NCBI RefSeq assembly: GCF_902364025.1
Contig: NZ_CABJCG010000026.1
Location: 1-64,000, forward strand
Reading direction: 5' to 3'
Source of the DNA: Enterocloster lavalensis
GTDB taxonomy: Bacteria; Bacillota; Clostridia; Lachnospirales; Lachnospiraceae
DNA length: 64,000 bases
The notes under the pieces are model-generated. The model had not been told where the DNA came from. It worked only from the letters and a program-made list of their open reading frames with translations, and searched no databases. Made by a program: the position numbers and the translations under genes. Positions 57,939-64,000 of the stretch are shown piece after piece (positions within the stretch are counted from its first letter, which is position 1; each line of letters starts with the position of its first letter).

Positions 57939-59330
57939 TCAGTCCTCCCGGCTCCCTGCCAGACTCAGCAGGATTCCCAGCACGCAACCTGCCGCAGCGG
58001 GCAGAATCCATCCCAGCCCCGCCTCATACCCCGGCAGCAGAGCCAGCAGCGCCTCCAGGCGTACCCCGGCGGCCGCGGCCGCCCCGCTTACCGCATTCCC
58101 AAACAGGCGGCCCAGCAGCCACGGCAGAACCTTGTCCAGGAAGCTGCACTCCTCCAGCGCGTAGAGCACGCTGGCAGCGCCCGTGAACAGAATCGCGCAG
58201 GGATACACCCGCTTCCAGCCCTTGATGAGCGGATTCAGAAAGGCCAGCGCGATCAGCACGATTGCTACCGGATAGATGGCGTTTAAAACCGGAACGGAAA
58301 ACTGGAGAATCCGGTCCAGCCCCGCGTTGGAGATCAACAAACTGACGCCCGCAAACACCACCACCCAGAGCCGGTATCCGACCACCGGAAGAATGGTGGA
58401 AAAATACTCGCTGCAGCAGCTCAAAAGCCCCACGCAGGTATTCAGGCATGCGATGAAAAAGATCATTCCCAGCAGAATCATTCCCGCTCTGCCGAACAGG
58501 CTGTCCGCCACAAACGTCAAAATCCTGGCTCCGTTACCGGGATAGCGCATTTTGGCCCCGGCCGGAGCGCCGATGTGGGCCAGCGCCACATAGACCGCAG
58601 CCATCAACAGCCCCGCGATCACGCCCGCCTTGACGGTCTCCCGCACCACGGCTCCATCCTCCTGCACGCCCTTGGCCCGGATGTTGAGAGCGATAATAAT
58701 CCCGAAATTCAGCGCAGCGATGGTGTCCATGGTCTGATAGCCCTCCAGAAATCCCTTCACCGCTGCGCTGTCCGCATACTCCTTGGCAGGCGCCCCGTAA
58801 GCGCCCAGAGGCCAGATCAGACAGCCCGTAAAGATCACGGCGATCAGAATCAGAAGCGTGGGACACAGCACCTTGCCCAGGCGGTCCGTCAGCTTGTCCG
58901 GCCGGAACGCCAGCGCCATGGCAATGCAGAAAAATACCACGGAATAAATCAGCTGGGCGCGGCTGCCAAGAGCCGTCCCAAGGCCGCCCAGATACGGCAG
59001 CACCGCCATCTCGAAGGAAGTGCTGGCCGTTCTGGGAATCGCCAGGCAGGGGCCGATGGACAGGTAGATCAGCAGCGTAAACACGAACGCGAACCCCGGA
59101 TGAACGCGCCTTCCCAGGCGGTCAAGCCCTCCGGCCATAGCAACCGCCGCAACTCCCAGCACCGGAAGCCCCACCGCGCTGAGCAGAAATCCCCTCATCG
59201 CGTGCCAGGTCAGCGTCCCAGCCTCGGCTCCCAGAAAGGGCGGAAAAATCAGATTTCCCGCCCCGAAAAACATCGAAAACAGCGTAAATCCCACCAACAG
59301 CAGGTTACGCCACGAAAGTTTTTGCCTCAT
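57939..59330 (-). CDS. brnQ: Branched-chain amino acid:cation symporter (BrnQ/LIVCS family)
   Basis: 463 residues, about 12 helices. The start GFTLFSMFFGAGNLIFPPFLG and YQTMDTIAALNFG are LIVCS-family hallmarks. Imports Leu/Ile/Val with Na+ or H+. Monocistronic, with a TATAAT-like -10 near 59449 but a poor -35. A T-box or other leader is not seen in the short leader. Confidence 0.94.
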   Translation of the reverse strand: MRQKLSWRNLLLVGFTLFSMFFGAGNLIFPPFLGAEAGTLTWHAMRGFLLSAVGLPVLGVAAVAMAGGLDRLGRRVHPGFAFVFTLLIYLSIGPCLAIPRTASTSFEMAVLPYLGGLGTALGSRAQLIYSVVFFCIAMALAFRPDKLTDRLGKVLCPTLLILIAVIFTGCLIWPLGAYGAPAKEYADSAAVKGFLEGYQTMDTIAALNFGIIIALNIRAKGVQEDGAVVRETVKAGVIAGLLMAAVYVALAHIGAPAGAKMRYPGNGARILTFVADSLFGRAGMILLGMIFFIACLNTCVGLLSCCSEYFSTILPVVGYRLWVVVFAGVSLLISNAGLDRILQFSVPVLNAIYPVAIVLIALAFLNPLIKGWKRVYPCAILFTGAASVLYALEECSFLDKVLPWLLGRLFGNAVSGAAAAAGVRLEALLALLPGYEAGLGWILPAAAGCVLGILLSLAGSRED

Positions 59331-59533
59331 AGTTCCTTCTCCGTTCGTTCACCGCCGCTGTTTCACGGCCATTTCTTTCGTCCTTGCTGTTTCACGGTTT
59401 CCTGCGGCCGGCGCAGCGGATGCGCGGCCTGATATATCGTTACCGTAATTATAGCAAATCGTCGCCCACATTACTATCCCCATTTTTCCACCGGCCCCTC
59501 TTTCCCGTTACGCCGTTACTGTGAACAGCAGCG

Positions 59534-60472
59534 TTACGCCTCCCTGTAAAACTCCAGCCGCTCCCGCTCCCCGTCGATCCGGCAAATCGCGCCCATCGGA
59601 ATCGTACCCATGGGATTCGAGTGGTCGGAGGCCACGTGGTACATCACCGGCACCTTGTATCCAGCGAACCGGTCGTGGAGGAAGGTTTCCAGATCATAGG
59701 ACGCGTCGTACCGCTCGTTGCTGCATTTGTAAAATTCTCCCAGCACAATCCCGGCCACGCCGTCCATCAGCCCGGCATTTTCCAGATGGGTGATATACAT
59801 ATCCAGCCGCGGAATCGACTCCTCCACGTCCTCCAGAAACAAAATCTTGCCCCGGGTGTCCAGCTGATAGAAGGTGCCAAGTCCCCCGATCACCAGGGAT
59901 AAGTTCCCCCCTGTCAGCTGCCCCGACGCGCTGCCGGGCCGCAGCATGCGGATCCCCGGCTTGGAATCGGGATTGCGAAACTCCAGCTTCTCCCCGGGCT
60001 TCATGCCCATGGCCGCAAACAGGCTCTCCCGGCTGTAGGCGTCAAACTCCGGCACCATCTCCGTTGCCAGCATGGGGCCGTGAAAGGTTACCAAACCGCA
60101 GATTTGGTTGAACACCGCATGCAGGTTGGTGATATCGCTGTAGCCCACAAAGATCTTGGGGTTGGCCCGGATGGTCTCGTAGTCCAGATACTTCAGGATA
60201 TGGGCGCTGCCGTATCCCCCTCTGGCACAGAAAATAGCCTTGACCTCCGGGTTCCCGAACAGGCGGTTCAGGTCCTCGGCCCGCTCCTTAGCCCCTCCGG
60301 CCAGATACTCGTGAAAATTGTACAGATGTTTCAGGCAATCTCCCATCGCGACCTTGTACCCCATGCTTTCCAGCAAAGAGGCGCCGGCATCCCGTTTTTC
60401 TCTGCTCACGGGAAATGCCGGCGCTGCCAGCCCGATGGTATCGCCCGGTTTCAGCATTTCCGGAAATACCAT
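59534..60472 (-). CDS. LD-carboxypeptidase (peptidase S66 family)
   Basis: 312 residues. Nucleophile S112 in VGYSDITNLH, the FCARGGYGSA block near 81-90, GGNLSLVIGGLGT, and a late YHVASDHSNPMG histidine give the Ser-Glu-His S66 triad region. S66 enzymes release terminal D-Ala from muropeptides; others (MccF) cleave peptide-nucleotide antibiotics. Cytoplasmic, no leader. Placement next to an oligopeptide importer suggests murein-peptide recycling. Confidence 0.9.
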   Translation of the reverse strand: MVFPEMLKPGDTIGLAAPAFPVSREKRDAGASLLESMGYKVAMGDCLKHLYNFHEYLAGGAKERAEDLNRLFGNPEVKAIFCARGGYGSAHILKYLDYETIRANPKIFVGYSDITNLHAVFNQICGLVTFHGPMLATEMVPEFDAYSRESLFAAMGMKPGEKLEFRNPDSKPGIRMLRPGSASGQLTGGNLSLVIGGLGTFYQLDTRGKILFLEDVEESIPRLDMYITHLENAGLMDGVAGIVLGEFYKCSNERYDASYDLETFLHDRFAGYKVPVMYHVASDHSNPMGTIPMGAICRIDGERERLEFYREA

Positions 60473-60644
60473 TGGTTTTACCTCTTTTCGATTTTCCCGG
60501 CGGCCCAGGATACACCTGCGCCGCCCCGGTTTCCGCTCAGGCGGAGTCCGTCACTTCATACTTCAATATATGCCGCTCTCCATGTCCGCGCCCTGCATTT
60601 TGGGCCGCGCACCGAAAATAACGGTTTCTTCAAGCGCCCGCGGA

Positions 60645-62303
60645 TCAGGTCTTGTCCGCGCCCCTGAACAGAGTGTGGCCGTTGGCGTTCTTGGTCATGC
60701 CGGTCACATTGGGCTTCACCAGAAGGGACGCGTTTAAGTAATACAGCGGCAGAATGGGCATGTCGTCCATCAGCAGCTTCTCAGCCTCGGTGAACAGCTC
60801 CATACGCTTGTTGTTGTCCGCCAGGCTGCGGCACTCCTGGATCAGGCTGTCATACTGGAGCGCCTTCTCGCCGTTCCAGCGGTTCTGGTTGTAGGTGCGG
60901 TCCTGGGTAAAGCAGTTTAAGTTGGTGTCCGGATCCAGGTAATCGCCGGTCCAGCCGTCGAAGGCGATGTCGAAATTGCCCGCGTAGAGCTCATCCCAGT
61001 ACACCTTGGACTCGAAAGTCACGATCTCCACCTGCACGCCCAGATTTTCCTTCCACATAGCCTGCATCACCTGGGCCACGTCCTTGTTCTCCTGGGTGTT
61101 GGTGATGATAAACTTCAAGGTCGGCAGTCCCTCGCCGTTCGGATAACCGGCGTCCGCCAGCAGCTGCTTGGCAGCCTCCTTGTCCTCGCTGATCAGATCG
61201 CCCACAACGGTGCGGAAATCGTCGGTCTTGCCCTCGTAGGGGATGCCGTGCGGTACGAATGCCAGAGCCGGCTGGGGCTTGGAGGGAACCGCCGCCTCAC
61301 AGATGGTCTTGCGGTCCAGGCCCATAGCCAGGGCGCGTCTCACCTCGGGCGTCATGTACTCATTCTCACAGTTGAGATCGTAGTAACGGGTACCGATCTT
61401 GTCAAAGCGGTGAAGCTCGTCGCTGTCGCCGTACTGCTGCAGCGCCTGGGTGGCCACCAGGGAATCGCCCATGGCGTCGATCTCGCCGGAGTTGTACGCG
61501 GACAGCGCCGCCTCGGCGGACTCGATGATCACCATCTTAACGCCATCCAGCTTCACGGAATCCGCCGCAAAGTAGTAGGGGTTCTTGACCATCACATAGC
61601 TGCTCTGAGGATTGATCTCGGAGATCACAAACGCGCCGTTGCACACATAGGTGTCGCCGGACTTGGTCCAGACCTGCTCGCCCTCCACCACGTCCTTCTT
61701 CACCGGGAAGAAGTTGGAGGCAGCCGTCAGATACAGGAAATAGGGGGTGGGATTGTTCAGGGTCACTTCCAGGGTCTTGGCGTCCACAGCCTTCACCGCC
61801 ACGTCGTCCACGCTTCCCTCTCCCTTGTTGTACTCCTCGCCGCCCTTGATGTAGAACAGCTCCCAGGCTGCCGGTGAGGCCAGCTCAGGGCTTAAAGTCC
61901 GCTTCCAGGTGTATTCAAAATCCGCCGCCGTCAGATCGCTGCCGTCGGACCATTTCAGGCCGTCCTTCAAAGTGAAGGTGTAGACCAGGCCGTCGTCGCT
62001 GACCGTGTAGGTGTCGCACATTGCGTTGGTCAGAGTGCCGTCCGCCTCCAGCTGGAACAGGCCGGAAAACAGGTTCTGCAGCAGAACGGAAGAGTTGCTG
62101 TAGTTGTTCATGGTCGGATCCAGAGTCTCGGGCTCGCCGGAAATGGCGTAGGTCAGAATCTTGCCCTCCGCAGCGCTCTCCTGGCCACCCTGAGAAGCCT
62201 CCGCCGCCGTGGTCTCCGTCTTGGCGCCGGACGAACCGCCGCAGCCCGCCAGGCTGGCAGCTACCATCGCCGCGCAAAGTAATACGCTCAGTTTCTTCTT
62301 CAT
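60645..62303 (-). CDS. Oligopeptide ABC transporter solute-binding lipoprotein (OppA/DppA family)
   Basis: 552 residues. Lipoprotein leader with LAGC and Cys21, Thr/Ala/Glu linker (to ~47), then SBP_bac_5 domain (TYAISGEPETLDPTMNNYSN; LKDGLKWSDGSDLTAADFEYTWKR; DGWTGDYLDPD). Binds peptides for the ATPases encoded upstream on the same strand. About 160 bp separate it from the ATPase gene, without a visible terminator. Confidence 0.94.
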   Translation of the reverse strand: MKKKLSVLLCAAMVAASLAGCGGSSGAKTETTAAEASQGGQESAAEGKILTYAISGEPETLDPTMNNYSNSSVLLQNLFSGLFQLEADGTLTNAMCDTYTVSDDGLVYTFTLKDGLKWSDGSDLTAADFEYTWKRTLSPELASPAAWELFYIKGGEEYNKGEGSVDDVAVKAVDAKTLEVTLNNPTPYFLYLTAASNFFPVKKDVVEGEQVWTKSGDTYVCNGAFVISEINPQSSYVMVKNPYYFAADSVKLDGVKMVIIESAEAALSAYNSGEIDAMGDSLVATQALQQYGDSDELHRFDKIGTRYYDLNCENEYMTPEVRRALAMGLDRKTICEAAVPSKPQPALAFVPHGIPYEGKTDDFRTVVGDLISEDKEAAKQLLADAGYPNGEGLPTLKFIITNTQENKDVAQVMQAMWKENLGVQVEIVTFESKVYWDELYAGNFDIAFDGWTGDYLDPDTNLNCFTQDRTYNQNRWNGEKALQYDSLIQECRSLADNNKRMELFTEAEKLLMDDMPILPLYYLNASLLVKPNVTGMTKNANGHTLFRGADKT

Positions 62304-62464
62304 AATATTCCTCCTTTTTGATCAGGTCTGCGCCTCAGCCCGGGGCCGGAGCTCGCCGGTCCACGCCAAAGCGCTTCCCTGTTAAATGCAGCCGGACGCC
62401 GTCTCATCCGGAACCGGCCGATAAATATGATAAACCGCGCGCACTTCCCGCGGCCGATCATTGC

Positions 62465-63451
62465 TCAATACAAATGGCAGGCCACCATGTGGTCGTCATT
62501 GATCTTCTTCAGTTCCGGCTTCTCCCTGCCGCAGATTTCCTTAGCGTAAGCGCAGCGCGCCCGGAAAGGACAGCCCGGCGGCGGGTCGATGGGCGAGGGA
62601 ACATCCCCCTGAAGCACAATCCGCTTGTTCTGTCTGGCCTGGTTGGGATCCGCCACCGGCACAGCCGAGATCAGGGATTTGGTGTAGGGGTGAAGCATGT
62701 TGTCGTAAAGCTCGTCCACCTGGGCGTACTCGATCAGGTTGCCCAGGTACATCACGCCCACCTGGTGGGAAATATGCCGCACCATGGACAGGTCGTGGGA
62801 AATAAACAGGTAGGTGAAGCCGAATTTGTGCTGCAGCTCCTCCAAAATATTGATCACCTGGGCCTGTATGGACACGTCCAGGGCGGAAATGGGCTCGTCG
62901 CAGACGATAAACTCCGGTTCCGCGGCCAGGGCTCTGGCGATGCCGATTCTCTGCCGCTGTCCGCCGGAAAACTCGTGGGGATAACGGTTCAGATGATCCG
63001 CCTTCAGTCCCACCATCTGGATCAGCTCCCGCACCCGGTCCCGACGGTCCCCCTCGCTGCACAGCTTTAAGGCCCGGATAGGCTCGGAGATAATGGCCTC
63101 CACGTTCATGCGCGGGTCCAGGGACGTGTAGGGGTCCTGGAAAATCATCTGCATCTTTCTCCGGTACGGCCGCATCTCCTGGTCGTCAAAACCGGTGATG
63201 TCCGTCCCCTTATATACAATGGAGCCGCCCGTGGCCTCGTAGAGCTTTAAAATCGTCCGCCCCACGGTGGTCTTGCCGCAGCCCGACTCCCCCACCAGAC
63301 CCATGGTCTCGCCCTGGGCGATGGAGAAGGACACCCCGTCCACGGCCTTTAAGGACCTGGCCTTGGAAAAGATTCCGCTCTTGACCGGAAAATACATCTT
63401 CAAATCCGTCACCTTCAGGCAGGTCTCCCGGTTTTCTGCCGCTATGCTCAT
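62465..63451 (-). CDS. oppF: Oligopeptide ABC transporter ATP-binding protein (OppF/DppF family)
   Basis: 328 residues. Walker [11 protein letters not shown]-loop, signature [15 protein letters not shown], Walker [10 protein letters not shown]-loop FISHD, and the C-terminal oligopeptide-transporter domain with cysteines ([14 protein letters not shown]) that can bind Fe-S in this family. ATG at 63451 (AAGGAGG upstream) overlaps the OppD stop by ATGA. Confidence 0.95.
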   Translation of the reverse strand: MSIAAENRETCLKVTDLKMYFPVKSGIFSKARSLKAVDGVSFSIAQGETMGLVGESGCGKTTVGRTILKLYEATGGSIVYKGTDITGFDDQEMRPYRRKMQMIFQDPYTSLDPRMNVEAIISEPIRALKLCSEGDRRDRVRELIQMVGLKADHLNRYPHEFSGGQRQRIGIARALAAEPEFIVCDEPISALDVSIQAQVINILEELQHKFGFTYLFISHDLSMVRHISHQVGVMYLGNLIEYAQVDELYDNMLHPYTKSLISAVPVADPNQARQNKRIVLQGDVPSPIDPPPGCPFRARCAYAKEICGREKPELKKINDDHMVACHLY

Positions 63452-64000
63452 ACCGGCCACACCTCCTTCCGATGGATTTTCACCGACTTATTGTGCAGCC
63501 AGCAGGCGCTTTTGTGCCCCGGTCCCACCTCGGTCAGTTCCGGGCGGTATTCCCGGCACAGCTTCATGGCGTGGCTGCAGCGCGCCGCAAAGGGACAGCC
63601 CGCAGGCGGGTTCAACAGGTCCGGCGGCGTGCCCATAATGGGCACCAGCTTTTCCCGGCTCCGCTTGGGGATGGAGGCCAGCAGTCCGGCCGAGTAGGGG
63701 TGGCCGGTGCGGTAGAAAATGTCGTCCACCGTGCCCTCCTCCATGATTAACCCGCCGTACATCACGATCACCCGCGTGCACAGGCTGGAAATCACGCCCA
63801 GATCGTGGGTGATCAGGATCACCGACATGTTGTAGCGCTCCTTCATCTCCCCCATCAGTTCCAGAATCTGGGCCTGTATGGTCACGTCCAGGGCCGTGGT
63901 CGGCTCATCCGCGATCAAAAGCTTGGGATCGCAGGACATGGCGATGGCGATCATCACCCGCTGGCGCATGCCCCCCGACAGCTCGTGGGGATACTGCTTC
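63448..64000 (-). CDS. oppD: Oligopeptide ABC transporter ATP-binding protein (OppD/DppD family), partial
   Basis: The C-terminal ~183 residues only; the gene continues past the right end. Visible parts are the signature LSGGMRQRV, Walker [14 protein letters not shown]-loop LITHD, and the C-terminal [14 protein letters not shown] cysteine cluster. Partner of OppF in the peptide importer. Confidence 0.94.
   Translation of the reverse strand, partial: KQYPHELSGGMRQRVMIAIAMSCDPKLLIADEPTTALDVTIQAQILELMGEMKERYNMSVILITHDLGVISSLCTRVIVMYGGLIMEEGTVDDIFYRTGHPYSAGLLASIPKRSREKLVPIMGTPPDLLNPPAGCPFAARCSHAMKLCREYRPELTEVGPGHKSACWLHNKSVKIHRKEVWPV

Noticed and set aside
1..64000. tRNA, rRNA, integrase, transposase or prophage modules
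   Set aside because: No clover-leaf sequences, rRNA motifs, DDE transposases or recombinases were recognised in any frame; the KilA-N gene is the only phage-like element.

Overview
The window looks like a chromosomal segment of a moderately GC-rich Firmicute, most likely a gut Lachnospiraceae (Enterocloster/Lachnoclostridium-like). This rests on strong GGAGG-type ribosome binding sites, TTGACA/TATAAT promoters, short Clostridia-style lipoprotein leaders (MKKK...LAGC), and many small catabolic operons that each carry their own regulator. The genus is an inference; no rRNA, tRNA or ribosomal protein gene is present to anchor it. Nearly all of the window is metabolic accessory sequence. Only glyA, recJ and perhaps brnQ and the MATE exporter look like core genes.

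Layout. 0-3.7 kb: a membrane-anchored XRE regulator, a CPA2-type antiporter with its own TetR regulator (twin palindromic operators in the promoter), and an MBL hydrolase. 3.9-6.4 kb: a ketopantoate-reductase-like/cyclase-like pair diverging from a GntR/FCD regulator across back-to-back promoters with tandem 8-bp repeats. 6.5-12.1 kb: a DeoR-controlled operon (DeoC-type aldolase, fructose-family PTS IIA and IIBC, Gfo/Idh and zinc alcohol dehydrogenases). 12.2-23.7 kb: a FadR-type GntR regulon. It has a rhamnose/fucose-like non-phosphorylating sugar operon (RhaT, Gfo/Idh, lactonase-like, mutarotase, KDG-aldolase-like), plus YiaK/YiaL-type genes. On the other side of a divergent promoter lies an unusual operon: a solute-binding-protein-like protein without a signal peptide, two tandem type III CoA-transferases and a MaoC hydratase. 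23.9-27 kb: an AT-rich orphan KilA-N gene, glyA, and a tiny acidic-repeat lipoprotein. 27.3-42.8 kb: a large two-armed catabolic cluster. One arm has a TRAP transporter, RidA, MBL, amidohydrolase, class V aminotransferase, DUF362 and M20. The other has M20, M24, SelA-like, Gfo/Idh, a YheO-type regulator and an SDR. 43-46.3 kb: recJ with a structured leader, and a MATE exporter. 46.4-54.4 kb: a mannose-family PTS operon with an MBL enzyme and a ceramidase-like protein, next to a PRD regulator whose EIIB/EIIA-like domains have lost the expected phospho-residues. 54.6-64 kb: a sugar ABC importer, brnQ, an LD-carboxypeptidase and an oligopeptide ABC importer running off the right end.

Two themes cross these operons. 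First, regulatory palindromes can be matched to nearby regulators; the clearest set is TGGTAGTACCA-type sites in the RhaT/CoA-transferase divergent promoter. Second, there are five unrelated short tandem-repeat arrays (19, 47, 21, 42 and 34 bp units). One expands in frame inside an M24 peptidase, and an 11-nt G tract sits exactly in a predicted promoter spacer. These suggest a genome prone to minisatellite expansion and possibly to slippage-based expression change.
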